Of a DNA stretch of 64,000 nucleotides, positions 37,373 through 46,772 are shown one piece after another (the stretch's first letter is position 1; each line of letters opens with the position of its first letter). The DNA is from Oligoflexus sp. (GTDB lineage: Bacteria; Bdellovibrionota_B; Oligoflexia; Oligoflexales; Oligoflexaceae). The stretch is from assembly GCA_014378195.1 (NCBI GenBank), contig JACMOC010000059.1, positions 1 through 64,000 on the forward strand, in the 5' to 3' direction. The notes under the pieces were generated by a model, which worked only from the letters and a program-made list of their open reading frames with translations, was not told where the DNA came from and did not search any database. The translations under genes were made by a program, and so were the position numbers.

Positions 37373-38959
37373 ATGAAAAGACCTGTCCAACTCTTAGCAT
37401 GGAGCCTTACGGCCAGCATGCTTTTCCATCTCACGAGCTGCGGAAGCTCGTCAAAAAAAGCGGATGATGCCCCAGTCCTTCCGCCTATCCAAGGCAGTCT
37501 GAATACGACGGCAAACTCGCAACGCGTGCCGCTGAATATCCTCGCGGCCGTCGTCTACAAAGAATCAGGTCTCTCGGCATCAGCCAGCAAAAACCTCTAT
37601 GGTGCAAATCTCACCTCAATTGGGCCGACTCTCGCAGAAACAGCAGTGGGTTTGTCGCGCGCCACTCTTGGCCTTGACGGTTCGGCCGAAAGCTCAACCC
37701 TTCCAGTTCAGATCACAGCCTATGGCAAGTGGGTGAGAACACAACTCGATGCCTCTCATATTGATCTACCCGTTTCGATCGATAAACCAGATGATGAATA
37801 CGACTGGGCCTGGCAAATCGCTCGCATGCATTATCCCGATACAACCTCACCGAAGAACCTGCAGATACTATTCGCGATGGAACTCATCAAAGTCATCAAT
37901 ACAGGCTTTATCTGGCAGGACCCCAACAGCGATGAGCGCCTGGAACTCAAACCACGTTCGACGACTCTTGGTATCAGCAGTTTTTCGCCGACCGTTCAAG
38001 CCAACCTCCAGCTGGACACGCGGACGAGCGAGCTCTTTTTCGTCGATTATCTGCAACTTAGTTATTACAACGATATCGGAGCGCAGAACCGCCCCACTCA
38101 TATCAAAGTTGTACACTGCCCTTTCACACTCTCGAATTGCCTGGCTTCGCAGCTAGACCCTAACAACCCGGCTCCTATCCAGGCCCATTATGTAATTCCG
38201 CCCGATAACAGCATTTTGCCAAACCCGGTCAAAATCCTGCAGCACACGACTCCAACCAAACATTTGAATAATCAGGGCGTTATCGAAACGACAACGGACG
38301 CAATCGTTATCATGCTCGTCGGGAACTCAGGACGATACATCGACAGCGAAAGAACACAGATTAATCCTAACTGGTACACCAAAGCTCAACTCAAGAATCT
38401 CGGCAAAATCGTACAGGGCGTTTGTCAAATTCTGCCTAAAGACAACCCAACGGTAACCGCAGAGACTTGCTCCGCTCTGGGAACCGGCGTTGTTTTTGCC
38501 AATGCGGCCTTACACCCGCACTTTCAATACGGCGATATCCCTGACTACGACGAATCCATATTCGGTAGTCTTGTAAAAAATCCTGACAATTTAAGCGGTG
38601 AAGTTGCGGCGGCGTTACCCAGTCCGACTCATCTCTACACGGCAGGTACTAATATTCCTGTTCAATTCTCCTTTATCAAAGGTACGGCAAAACTCGAAGT
38701 TCAACGCCTCGAACGCTGTAATTCCGGCAAAACAATCTGGACGACACTTCAGACCCTTTTCCTGCGCTCAGTCGATAACAAAACAGTTGATCTGAACTTT
38801 TTCGATGAGGGACCGAACCACAATGGTCAGCAGTTTATTCGCGCTATGGCCTATGATGGAACCGGAAGTTTTATGGGCTGGGCGACGACGGATCTATTTT
38901 TAAATAATTACGATAAATCGGGAACGCCAGGCCCCACGGACAGTCGTTGTTCGGAATAA
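37373..38959 (+). CDS. large lipoprotein of unknown function
   Basis: 528 residues. Signal sequence LTASMLFHLTSC, then a short Ser/Lys linker and NTTANSQRVPLNILAAVVYKESG near residue 55. The last phrase resembles the start of lytic-transglycosylase or lysozyme-like domains (A-V--ESG), but the rest shows no such motif. The C-terminal part (FIKGTAKLEVQRLERC) may be a beta-sandwich. TAGGAGAAACAG precedes the ATG. A strong terminator follows. Confidence 0.6.
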   Translation: MKRPVQLLAWSLTASMLFHLTSCGSSSKKADDAPVLPPIQGSLNTTANSQRVPLNILAAVVYKESGLSASASKNLYGANLTSIGPTLAETAVGLSRATLGLDGSAESSTLPVQITAYGKWVRTQLDASHIDLPVSIDKPDDEYDWAWQIARMHYPDTTSPKNLQILFAMELIKVINTGFIWQDPNSDERLELKPRSTTLGISSFSPTVQANLQLDTRTSELFFVDYLQLSYYNDIGAQNRPTHIKVVHCPFTLSNCLASQLDPNNPAPIQAHYVIPPDNSILPNPVKILQHTTPTKHLNNQGVIETTTDAIVIMLVGNSGRYIDSERTQINPNWYTKAQLKNLGKIVQGVCQILPKDNPTVTAETCSALGTGVVFANAALHPHFQYGDIPDYDESIFGSLVKNPDNLSGEVAAALPSPTHLYTAGTNIPVQFSFIKGTAKLEVQRLERCNSGKTIWTTLQTLFLRSVDNKTVDLNFFDEGPNHNGQQFIRAMAYDGTGSFMGWATTDLFLNNYDKSGTPGPTDSRCSE

Positions 38960-38983
38960 AGAGCCGATACTGCCGCCGAAAAC

Positions 38984-39022
38984 AAAAGGAGAGCATCTCG
39001 TGAGAGCTGCTCTCCTTTTTTT
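38984..39022. terminator. terminator between the lipoprotein and glycosyltransferase genes
   Basis: AAAGGAGAGCA and TGCTCTCCTTT form an 11-base stem with an inner TCTC/GAGA, followed by a T run. It lies between convergent genes. Confidence 0.88.
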
Positions 39023-39030
39023 CAAGGCCT

Positions 39031-40563
39031 TCAGTGAGCCACGATTTCTTGATTCCCCACAACCCGAAATACGGTGAAATCATCAAGCGTAACAACCGAC
39101 GTCAACTTCAGGCGTTTGGCGATGGGACTTAGGTTCTCAGCTTTATTCCAGCGAATAAGCCAGCGAAACGGTTTGAGTTCATCGTCGCTGACAGTCCCCT
39201 CGACCTGCCCGAGAGAAAGGCCCTTCCGCTGGAGGTAGTAGAGAAACACGATGGGAGTCTTGTCGCCGTCAACGAGTACCAGCTCATTTTTCGGAATCAA
39301 AGTGCTGATCTCGGCGCCATGTTCAAGAAGTGAAACCGGAACCTGAGGATGCCCGTTCCATCGACCATAAGCCCGCGTGATACCGATATACGGAACAGCA
39401 ATCAGAAGGATAAAAGCTAATAGGGGCTTGAAACGGTTCGACCTAAGCCATACATCAGCGCCGCGGGAGCTGATAAGGGCAGCGAGTGGCAGGGATGCCG
39501 CTATATAGTAGTCATGATCCCCAAGCCGCACCACAAAAAGAGTGCAATAGATGGCAAGGCTCACACACCAGGCCCACCAAAATAACTTTCGCTGGGTCTG
39601 GGCTTCCAGGTCTTTTTGCGATTTCCAAAGCATGGCACACGCAATCAATAGGAGCGGCATTGCCGCCAGATTAAGGTTCATCTCGAGAAACCACGTAGTG
39701 CTTGCCCTTAGTACGTTGTCCCATACCAAGCCCCAACTCTCGGGAAACGGTGGTGCAGCAATCGGAGTGTGAAACTGCCGCTGCCATGGAGAAAGATTGT
39801 AGAGAGTCTGTGCGTGGCGAATAATAGCGATATTCACTAACAGTATAAAACCGCCAGCGACTGTGAGACAGGCTGCGCCCTTATAGTTTTTCTGCTGAAA
39901 AATATAAGGCAACGCATAAACAGCAAGGGGCAGTCCGAAAAAAAGAAAGGTGGGTTTGGCTGTCGTTGCTAATCCGAGGCAAAACACGCTTAAAGCAAAG
40001 GGAAGCCCATAAGCTCCTTTTTTCACGGCCGGCAGAAAAAGTGCGGCACCGGCCAGAAAAAAGCTTAGGCCCAGCATATTCGGTTCTAGCAAGGGCCCAT
40101 AGTAAAGATAAAGAGGCGAAAAACTCATAAGGAACGTAAACAGCGCACATCTCTGACGCGAATAGCCAAGGGCTGAAAAGCTGAAAAATGCACCTGGAAT
40201 CAGCAGCAGATTGAAGAGCAGCTGCACCGCATGCGCGGCTGTATTCAAAGGCAGAAGACCTGCTCGCGTTGTTTTTGCCGCCAGCCAGTATGTGAGCGGA
40301 AGCTCATGGTAAATTTCGCCCGTATCGTCAGCAGTCATCCGGATATCAGCCCGTGGGTACCAAAATCGATCGTCTTCCTTAACGTAATTCTGAATGGCTG
40401 CATGCCCGACGACTTGACGCCAAACATGCATTCCACGCGGGGAGAGATTGATCATCGGGAGATGGATAACGATTTGCAACAGAAGTAGGACCGCTAAAAA
40501 ACCACCATTCGCAAAACGCGATTGCTTCCAAAATGACTGAATACGACCCAGCATTGTCGACAC
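39031..40563 (-). CDS. GT-C type membrane glycosyltransferase (ArnT/PMT-like)
   Basis: 510 residues from GTG 40563, with about 12 membrane segments. The first loop carries SPRGMHVWRQVVGHAA, an H-WRQ motif seen in bacterial GT-C glycosyltransferases of the GT39/GT83 group that take sugars from polyprenyl phosphate. The usual acidic DE pair at this place is not obvious. The upstream gene codes for a GT2 enzyme that could make the polyprenyl-phosphate sugar, and the two are 3 bases apart, so they work together as a sugar-transfer pair. Acceptor unknown. Confidence 0.78.
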   Translation of the reverse strand: MSTMLGRIQSFWKQSRFANGGFLAVLLLLQIVIHLPMINLSPRGMHVWRQVVGHAAIQNYVKEDDRFWYPRADIRMTADDTGEIYHELPLTYWLAAKTTRAGLLPLNTAAHAVQLLFNLLLIPGAFFSFSALGYSRQRCALFTFLMSFSPLYLYYGPLLEPNMLGLSFFLAGAALFLPAVKKGAYGLPFALSVFCLGLATTAKPTFLFFGLPLAVYALPYIFQQKNYKGAACLTVAGGFILLVNIAIIRHAQTLYNLSPWQRQFHTPIAAPPFPESWGLVWDNVLRASTTWFLEMNLNLAAMPLLLIACAMLWKSQKDLEAQTQRKLFWWAWCVSLAIYCTLFVVRLGDHDYYIAASLPLAALISSRGADVWLRSNRFKPLLAFILLIAVPYIGITRAYGRWNGHPQVPVSLLEHGAEISTLIPKNELVLVDGDKTPIVFLYYLQRKGLSLGQVEGTVSDDELKPFRWLIRWNKAENLSPIAKRLKLTSVVTLDDFTVFRVVGNQEIVAH

Positions 40564-40566
40564 GAA

Positions 40567-41367
40567 TTAGCTACTCCCTCGAGATTTGGTGTGCGGATAA
40601 GCCCTTGCAATACGGAAGAGCGAAAGTATGGCCTTCAGGAAATCGGTAGGTTTTACTTTGGAACCGTCAACATCCTTCCACTCGCGGAGTGGGAGCTCGT
40701 AGATCCATCGATGCATTTCGAGGTGCGTTTGAGCTTTCTTCTGCGACATACGCGCAAGAATCTCGACGTCAAAAATCCAGGAGCTGATAAAAGGCTTTTC
40801 AAATAGGGCGCGCGTTCCCGATTCATATTTAAAGAGTTTTGCCCCGCACTGCGTATCGTAAACAGGCAGCCGCAAAACCATCGATGCGGCGGTGGCAAAG
40901 ATTCGCCCGAGGTAATGACGGTAAGAATGTCGCGTTATGCTGCGACCGAGGAGCTTGATCCGGGCTCCCATGACGAGAGTAAGATCGGGTTCCATTGAAA
41001 AAACTTCGAGAAAATACGGTAGCTCGCTGAGAGGCGTAGCGAGATCACAATCCCAATAGCCTATAAACTTAAGGGCGTCTGTAGACCAAATACCAGGGGC
41101 TAACTCAAGCGGATTGAATGCTTTTAGGAATCCTTGTCGCACGGCTTCGGCTTTGCCCTGGTTCTTCGGCAATTCTACAGAAAGACATCGATTGGGATGG
41201 GCTGAAACAAACGCATTCAAAACCTGAGATGTACGATCTGTGCTGCCATCGTTTACAAACAACAGGCCCAAATTTGGAACGTTTGCCAAAGCTTTCGCAA
41301 AACATTCCGCGCGAAACCTACGTGCTTCATTGTAACAAGGAATCACGAGCACTTGATCGATAATCAA
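40567..41367 (-). CDS. GT2 glycosyltransferase (DPM1/ALG5-like)
   Basis: I place the start at TTG 41367 after TTGAGGTTGTT, since the family begins at QVLVIPCYNEARR; the frame stays open to 41586 but with no GT2 match. The 266-residue product has FVNDGSTDRT, NQGKAEAVRQGF (NKGKG-AVR block), YWDCDLATPL (DxD-like metal site) and QCGAKLFK. These are the marks of dolichyl- or polyprenyl-phosphate sugar synthases. It is the first gene of the operon with the GT-C enzyme. Confidence 0.8.
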   Translation of the reverse strand: MIIDQVLVIPCYNEARRFRAECFAKALANVPNLGLLFVNDGSTDRTSQVLNAFVSAHPNRCLSVELPKNQGKAEAVRQGFLKAFNPLELAPGIWSTDALKFIGYWDCDLATPLSELPYFLEVFSMEPDLTLVMGARIKLLGRSITRHSYRHYLGRIFATAASMVLRLPVYDTQCGAKLFKYESGTRALFEKPFISSWIFDVEILARMSQKKAQTHLEMHRWIYELPLREWKDVDGSKVKPTDFLKAILSLFRIARAYPHTKSRGSS

Positions 41368-41497
41368 AACAACCTCAAGGCAGACGGCCGGGCACATCGC
41401 GTTCGGGCTAAAATTGGTTCTATTTGGAAAAGCTATCATAGACAATAAGGAGTGACAATGAAGACTAAGCACTTGTCGTGCGAGATTCACTGAAGGG

Positions 41498-41848
41498 TCA
41501 TGGCCAGAGGAGATATTTTTGGTTGATAGGTAGATCAACAGCCTGCTCAACGCCTTCCGGGAGACGGTCTTCAGGTTTGGTCTCAAGCTTTGTATCGTAG
41601 TAATCGGCGAAGGTCGTCAAGCCCGCTTCATTCGTCAACTGAAGTACATTGGGACTGCGTTGCTGAATGGTTTTTACGGTAAATTTATCTCCCTCTTTGA
41701 AGTCGTCGTTCTTACCGCGCGTAAGACTTACTGTGTCGCCGGGCAACGCCTCGTGCAATTTCGGGGGGGGAACCCGCCGAATCGTCTCTTTTTTTCCGTC
41801 TTTGTAATAAGTCACGGTATAAGGTTCGCGACTCCATCGTATGCCCAA
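41498..41848 (-). CDS. conserved small soluble protein of unknown function
   Basis: 116 residues from TTG 41848, which is preceded by GAGGAGTGAACG, a strong ribosome-binding site, so the rare start is credible. The product is hydrophilic with no signal or membrane segment. A core of alternating strands (PGDTVSLTRGKNDDFKEGD and VLQLTNEAGLTTFADYYDT) suggests a small beta-barrel fold. I do not recognise a family. Confidence 0.55.
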   Translation of the reverse strand: MGIRWSREPYTVTYYKDGKKETIRRVPPPKLHEALPGDTVSLTRGKNDDFKEGDKFTVKTIQQRSPNVLQLTNEAGLTTFADYYDTKLETKPEDRLPEGVEQAVDLPINQKYLLWP

Positions 41849-41959
41849 CGTTCACTCCTCACAGGTACGCGAATTGTTATCGGCATAAAAACACCAAACT
41901 CCACCTTACATTTCCGTAAGATAAGACCTGAATTGTGCGATGAAGTGGAAAAAGCGGAC

Positions 41960-42196
41960 TTAGATGATTTCGCGGCCGGCGATGAATCCAGCACTGCGCG
42001 TGTTACAACCGCAGGTGCGATTGCCAGCGGACTCAAACTGAACACCGCACGAGATACAGGTGCGCACAACTATTTTGATAGCAGATAAGTTTGCGAGACG
42101 ACGCGCGTGGTTTTTCAACTCGATGTCTTTGACAACGGAGGGCGGCAGACGCTTGATTTTATTGGACTGAAATTCGTGTCCCATTTCTTGCGTCAT
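41960..42196 (-). CDS. small zinc-ribbon-like protein
   Basis: 78 residues from ATG 42196. The C-terminal half contains RTCISCGVQFESAGNRTCGC, a CxxC...CxC arrangement like that of small bacterial proteins with R-C--C---F-S-G---R-C--C, which bind one zinc. N-terminal half is basic and helical. A better start at ATG 42184 is possible. Function unknown. Confidence 0.5.
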   Translation of the reverse strand: MTQEMGHEFQSNKIKRLPPSVVKDIELKNHARRLANLSAIKIVVRTCISCGVQFESAGNRTCGCNTRSAGFIAGREII

Positions 42197-42327
42197 GAGC
42201 AAGGGCCCCCTTATACTGAATTCTCGCGGATCAAGCTATGCCGGTCGGCATAAAGACTAGGGAATATTGCAAAATTATTGCTAAATGTCAAGTAAAACAA
42301 CATCTCTGTTTGACGGTTGGAGTTCAG

Positions 42328-44613
42328 ATGCTACGCAAAACTCAAACGCTTCGTCTCGTAGCAATTCTTTGGGGCCTCAGCGTGTCGTGCACGACGTCAT
42401 CGCCTCTTGTTAAGCCTATAAACAGCCCGAAGGTCCAGGTTGAAACCGTGACCGATAAAACTCTTTTTGCTGTTCTTGTTAAAGATGGTGAGGCCAAAAA
42501 ATGGCCTCATCTTACGCGACACATAGGACAGCTTCTTCTCGCGAACTCCGATACACAGGTCCTTTTGCCTGCGGCTCCGCCTTTAAGTACCGGCCAAACC
42601 TTCTTTGCATTGACTAGCAAAGTTTATCAGCGTCACGATAAAGAGTGGCTTGAAATACCCTGGCTGCCCACTCTCGAAATACATCTGGCCGCGAAAAATG
42701 GCGAGCCACTCCAACTTATTGGTCAGGATATCGTCGGTGATAAAGGTGAGGTATCGATACACGCTTTCTTTCGGGCCGCAGCGATGGGAGCTGCTGATGC
42801 ACGCCTGATCATTACACTCATGCCCGATCAATCGCGCGTCGATGTCAAAGTTATTGGAAGCAATGGCAATGTCCCTTGGGGTCTTCGCATCGGGCGCGGC
42901 GTAGCCGAAGATTTTCCCATCCCCATCAAACGCGATCAGGTTGCTGGTCTGACGAGCAGTCTTTTGCCGCATGCTGTTTCTATCATAGGCAACATGCCTT
43001 TTAGCGCGAAACAAGATGATCGGTTCACCTATCTCGAGGCAGCGCCCTTAGGCAGCGGCTTTAAAATGCTGCTGGCACGGGACTCACTCATGAAACAAGC
43101 CGACCTTCTTCAGTCCTTGCTTCCCTGTTATTCCACGTCCGAAAAATCACCAGCAGGACTGTGCTCACCAGGGAAACTGCCAACCCATACGTTCAAACTC
43201 ACTGCTCCGCCTCCAAAACCAGGAGAGGACCGGCAATGGCAGAACATATTCCTATATACAAATAAAGGTTCGTTTCGAAGCCTTATTCCGATTCGGGAAG
43301 GGGAAACGCTCGAACTGCCGCTCAGCTCCAAACATATGGAAGTCCTTTATGCTGACAGCGAAGGGGTTCTGCAGAAAAAAGAAATACCGGAAACAGGGGG
43401 GCTATGGCTTCCTTCTCTCAAAAAAGCCTGGCTCCATGTCGCGATGAGCGATTCCACAGCGCGTTATGTTGAGCTGAGAAACGCAGGTCAGACCAAAGGC
43501 AAAAGTCTTGACGCCTGGACGAATGACAAAATCCTCCTGAGTCCGAACACGCTGCTGCAAACGACCTGGCCACTTGATATGTCGTTACCCTCTGGCGATT
43601 ACCACATTCGTATTTATGATGGGTATCAGATCGCCTGTGACCAACGCTTCGCGTTACTCGCCGGCCGGAAAACCGCCCTCGAATGCCCAAAAGTAAAAAA
43701 TGATCCTCGGTTCTCAGCACGAGCCAGTATCAGCGTGGATCGTGCAGCAATCCCGGATAGCTTAATCGTAGCGTCAGGTCTTCGAGTGCTGACAAGCAGC
43801 GAAAAAAGCGCCCATACCTCTTTGGTCGAGGTGCCGACGCTCGCAGTTTATGACTCTGTCCTTGGTTTGTCCATGCGGGCGTTTCCAGCGACTGATGCCC
43901 TCGAAAAAACCTGGACCACTGCCGTTACAGATCGACCAGAGCGCGCGACCCTTCATCATTTCAGCGAATTTGTGAGGGGCCACGATAAGGACATAAAGCT
44001 GGTATTGGACTGCCCGCCTCCAGGGTTTCAAATCGCCGAATACAAATGGATTGTCCAGAATATTCGTCCCGATGTTCTTGAAGTGTTTGGGTGCCAGCAG
44101 CCCGAACTATCGGATGAGCTCCTACGAGTGGCCAACGCTTTGCAGTCCCAGCAGGACAAACCCGTTCGCTTGGCAGCCGCTTCGTTCAGCGGTTCGCTCA
44201 CGGGATCTCGGGTGCCAGCGCTTTACCTGCCGCGTTTTAAAAAAGAGTCGAAGATTGATACCAAGATGGCCATCGACGATTTGAAGGAAGGACGCTATAC
44301 GCTTGGTTTTCGAACCGAGCTAGTCGTGCCGCCTGTCCGCATGAATGATGCGCAGGTAAAAATCCTGGTTCGAAGCACGGACCTGAATCACCAGGACGTG
44401 ATTGTGCGCGTCTATGACCAAGACGAAAAATTGAATGAAGAACATTTTACTTTGGGCGAAGGCGTCGAGACTGATCTCAATGTTAGCCTGCGGCTGAAAA
44501 GGGCGAGCCGATTTTTAAGAATCGAACTCTTAGGGCGCGACAAAATCGGTAGTGAAGCAGGCCCACTCTTTACCCTAGCCACCAGCAACTTTTTCGGTTT
44601 AGATGGCACTTAA
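42328..44613 (+). CDS. very large lipoprotein of unknown function
   Basis: 761 residues from ATG 42328, which follows GGTTGGAGTTCAG and opens a lipoprotein signal (RLVAILWGLSVSC). The frame extends 90 bases upstream, but that part has no signal-like features. The protein is mainly beta-rich with no recognised domain; the C-terminal third (KLVLDCPPPGFQIAEYKWIV to LEVFGCQQPELSDEL) may be a TIM-barrel or Rossmann-like fold. The hpt gene follows after 17 bases on the same strand. I do not recognise it. Confidence 0.6.
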   Translation: MLRKTQTLRLVAILWGLSVSCTTSSPLVKPINSPKVQVETVTDKTLFAVLVKDGEAKKWPHLTRHIGQLLLANSDTQVLLPAAPPLSTGQTFFALTSKVYQRHDKEWLEIPWLPTLEIHLAAKNGEPLQLIGQDIVGDKGEVSIHAFFRAAAMGAADARLIITLMPDQSRVDVKVIGSNGNVPWGLRIGRGVAEDFPIPIKRDQVAGLTSSLLPHAVSIIGNMPFSAKQDDRFTYLEAAPLGSGFKMLLARDSLMKQADLLQSLLPCYSTSEKSPAGLCSPGKLPTHTFKLTAPPPKPGEDRQWQNIFLYTNKGSFRSLIPIREGETLELPLSSKHMEVLYADSEGVLQKKEIPETGGLWLPSLKKAWLHVAMSDSTARYVELRNAGQTKGKSLDAWTNDKILLSPNTLLQTTWPLDMSLPSGDYHIRIYDGYQIACDQRFALLAGRKTALECPKVKNDPRFSARASISVDRAAIPDSLIVASGLRVLTSSEKSAHTSLVEVPTLAVYDSVLGLSMRAFPATDALEKTWTTAVTDRPERATLHHFSEFVRGHDKDIKLVLDCPPPGFQIAEYKWIVQNIRPDVLEVFGCQQPELSDELLRVANALQSQQDKPVRLAAASFSGSLTGSRVPALYLPRFKKESKIDTKMAIDDLKEGRYTLGFRTELVVPPVRMNDAQVKILVRSTDLNHQDVIVRVYDQDEKLNEEHFTLGEGVETDLNVSLRLKRASRFLRIELLGRDKIGSEAGPLFTLATSNFFGLDGT

Positions 44614-44630
44614 TTGATGGGAGGTCACCT

Positions 44631-45149
44631 ATGTCAGAACTAGTTATGCGTCCGCTTATACCTGCAGCAAAACTCCAGGAACGCATTCAAAAGCTTGGCG
44701 CGGACATAACGTCCGACTACAAAGGCAAAAAGATCACCCTCGTTGGCGTTCTAAAAGGCTCATTTATCTTTCTCGCTGACCTTGCCCGGGCCATCGATCT
44801 GGACTGTGAGATCGAGTTTATTGGCGTTTCTAGTTATGAGGGTATGCACTCGACTGGACAGGTCCGCATCGAAACAGACCTTAGAAAAGACATGGAAGGT
44901 CAGGACATCCTGTTGGTTGAGGATATTATCGACACAGGAACAACCATCGATTATCTCACGCAGGTCTTTGCCCTTCGCAAACCAAACAGCCTCAAAGTCT
45001 GTTGCCTTCTCTCCAAGCCGGAAGCCCACAAAACCAAAATGACAATTGATTACACTGGGTTCGAAATTTCCAAAGAGTTTGTGGTTGGTTACGGCCTCGA
45101 TTACAACGGACTCTATCGTAACCTGCCGGATTTAATGCAGGTCGTTTGA
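44631..45149 (+). CDS. hpt: hypoxanthine phosphoribosyltransferase
   Basis: 172 residues, the full family length. VGVLKGSFIFLADLAR, SYEGMHSTG and the PRPP-binding ILLVEDIIDTGTTI identify the enzyme that converts hypoxanthine or guanine to IMP or GMP in purine salvage. GGGAGGTCACCT precedes the ATG. Its last 37 bases overlap the end of the convergent gene at 45113. Confidence 0.95.
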   Translation: MSELVMRPLIPAAKLQERIQKLGADITSDYKGKKITLVGVLKGSFIFLADLARAIDLDCEIEFIGVSSYEGMHSTGQVRIETDLRKDMEGQDILLVEDIIDTGTTIDYLTQVFALRKPNSLKVCCLLSKPEAHKTKMTIDYTGFEISKEFVVGYGLDYNGLYRNLPDLMQVV

Positions 45150-45724
45150 TTGAAGTCAACCGAGCTGCGTTTGAGATCCGAAAAATCCGTAATAAATTCA
45201 TGCCCCCGGCAGCGCCTCAGCTGCCAATAATCGTCCATGATAAGACCCTGCTCGGTGAGGAGTCGCTTTAGACTCTCCATCCTTGTGGTTATGGGTGAAG
45301 TTTTCAGCTCATCGATGGAAAGTGGCACTTCGCAATAAGGCATCACAAACAAAAGAGCATCGTTATCCCCCTCAAGGACTTCGAAAGGGGGCAGAAGTGG
45401 ATGCGTGACTTTCATGAGGCCCTTACACGCCTCCAGCCAACTCTTTCTCTCGCCTGGCCCCCGCTCCAGGAAGCTCAGCTTCGCGACGTTCATAGCCAGA
45501 TCAAGCCCTTCCCCTTGCCTTGGGATGAGGTAACTTCGGAAATGCCTTCCCTCGCCGAGGATGTGTCGTCGGCTTTTAGCGATGTCCTTATTCTCCTGCC
45601 AAAGTCGGCTTGGATCATAAGACTTATAGAAACCTTGGACAAGCACGCGCCGCGCGTCCATAAGCACCTGGAAATCATTCACAATATCAAACAAATAGAG
45701 CTCCAAACCGCAGGCTTTTGCCAC
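45113..45724 (-). CDS. protein of unknown function, possibly kinase-fold
   Basis: 203 residues. No signal or membrane helix. Central FEVLEGDNDALLFVMPYCEVPLS and the C-terminal LLTEQGLIMDDYWQLRRC followed by FITDFSDL resemble a hinge and the catalytic/Mg-binding (D--Q-R-----I-DFSDL) segments of atypical kinase-like folds; the N-terminal lobe is not clear. The gene overlaps the 3' end of hpt by 37 bases on the opposite strand, so the two transcripts can pair. Confidence 0.55.
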   Translation of the reverse strand: MAKACGLELYLFDIVNDFQVLMDARRVLVQGFYKSYDPSRLWQENKDIAKSRRHILGEGRHFRSYLIPRQGEGLDLAMNVAKLSFLERGPGERKSWLEACKGLMKVTHPLLPPFEVLEGDNDALLFVMPYCEVPLSIDELKTSPITTRMESLKRLLTEQGLIMDDYWQLRRCRGHEFITDFSDLKRSSVDFNQTTCIKSGRLR

Positions 45725-46075
45725 TCTTGCTAGGCAAATAGCTACTCTTTACAGGGGTTTTGAATTGGTCTAATCATGATATCTGGATTTTTCAGAGGTG
45801 TCCTGTCGAGTTATTGGTCGCTCCCTCCTCGAAGTCTCTGTTGCAAGCTGTGCTGAATTGAAAAGAAACTTGACACCAAAACCAGCGCTGTCATAACGTC
45901 CAGCGGAGTTCCTATAAAACTCATGGCAGCCATCATTGATATTCTTGGCAAAAATAGTTTGAAGGCAAACAAAGACACCCACAATCGGGTTGGCATAGGG
46001 CTTGCTTGATATCAAGTAGGTTCTTGAGTTCCAATCTGTAACTGTAAATTCACTGATGTTCGACTGGAGGTTGAA
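45725..46075. other. intergenic region, no gene seen
   Basis: 351 bases upstream of the small gene at 46076. A perfect 12-base palindrome, CTTGATATCAAG, lies at 46005-46016, about 60 bases before the start codon, and could be an operator. Short frames on the minus strand here have no recognisable product. Confidence 0.4.
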
Positions 46076-46294
46076 ATGGAAACTGGAAACGAAACCAAAG
46101 TCATCTCTCTCAAAGATCGCGCGAACAAAGGGGCGTCTGCTGCTCCTGAGCAAATGATTCCTAATGCCCCGGCACCTGCTGACTTTGATTGGGGATCGAT
46201 CATGAAACGGAATTCCGAGAACGGAAGCCGTCAGATGACCGATCGCGAGAAAGCGAACAAAGGCGTCATCCGCTCTCATCGCCTCAAAAATTAA
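46076..46294 (+). CDS. small hydrophilic protein of unknown function
   Basis: 72 residues. GACTGGAGGTTGAA precedes ATG 46076, a strong site. The product is charged and probably partly disordered: ETKVISLKDRANKG at the start and MTDREKANKGVI near the end form an imperfect repeat (DRxxANKG). Same strand as the next small gene, which has a similar KxVxDLK opening. No family recognised. Confidence 0.55.
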   Translation: METGNETKVISLKDRANKGASAAPEQMIPNAPAPADFDWGSIMKRNSENGSRQMTDREKANKGVIRSHRLKN

Positions 46295-46422
46295 TACTGA
46301 GATTCATGGTTGAGCAATCAATCGTATCGAATACCTGGAATCTGTTCTGTCCTGTTTTATACCTCTTCTCTCTTGTTGCTGTTGTTCCTAGCTGTTGTCC
46401 ACTGTTGCTCCTGAGGTTGTCT

Positions 46423-46689
46423 ATGAAATCGAATGATACCGTTTCTAATGTTGTTGATTTGAAGAACTTTAAACGTACTCGTGAACTTGAAACTCAGATC
46501 GGTCGAGGCCGCACCCCACTTCATGTTAGCCATATCGATGGCAAAGTTAAGGGCAGTCCTCATTTACGAAATCAGGAGTCTGATGACTTTGGTGATCGTA
46601 TGCAGAGAATCCGTTCGAGCCTAGAGAAAATTAATCAGCTCATGGCTGATCTCAAGAACACGAATAAGGGCAAAGACATCCAAGATTAA
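46423..46689 (+). CDS. small coiled-coil protein of unknown function
   Basis: 88 residues from ATG 46423, after CTGAGGTTGTCT; the open frame extends far upstream but through sequence unlike coding DNA. VVDLKNFKRTRELETQIGRG opens it and a C-terminal amphipathic helix (RMQRIRSSLEKINQLMADLK) follows, which may form a coiled coil. A strong terminator sits 9 bases after the stop. Confidence 0.55.
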   Translation: MKSNDTVSNVVDLKNFKRTRELETQIGRGRTPLHVSHIDGKVKGSPHLRNQESDDFGDRMQRIRSSLEKINQLMADLKNTNKGKDIQD

Positions 46690-46697
46690 TAACCCAC

Positions 46698-46742
46698 AAA
46701 AAGTTAAAGCCCGCCTGATTCTCAGACGGGCTTTAACTTTTT
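46698..46742. terminator. strong bidirectional terminator
   Basis: AAAAAGTTAAAGCCCG pairs with CGGGCTTTAACTTTTT around an inner CTGA/TCAG stem. It separates the small plus-strand genes from the convergent response regulator. Confidence 0.93.
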
Positions 46743-46772
46743 ACCTCTTACGAACCGACTGAGACTACCCCC

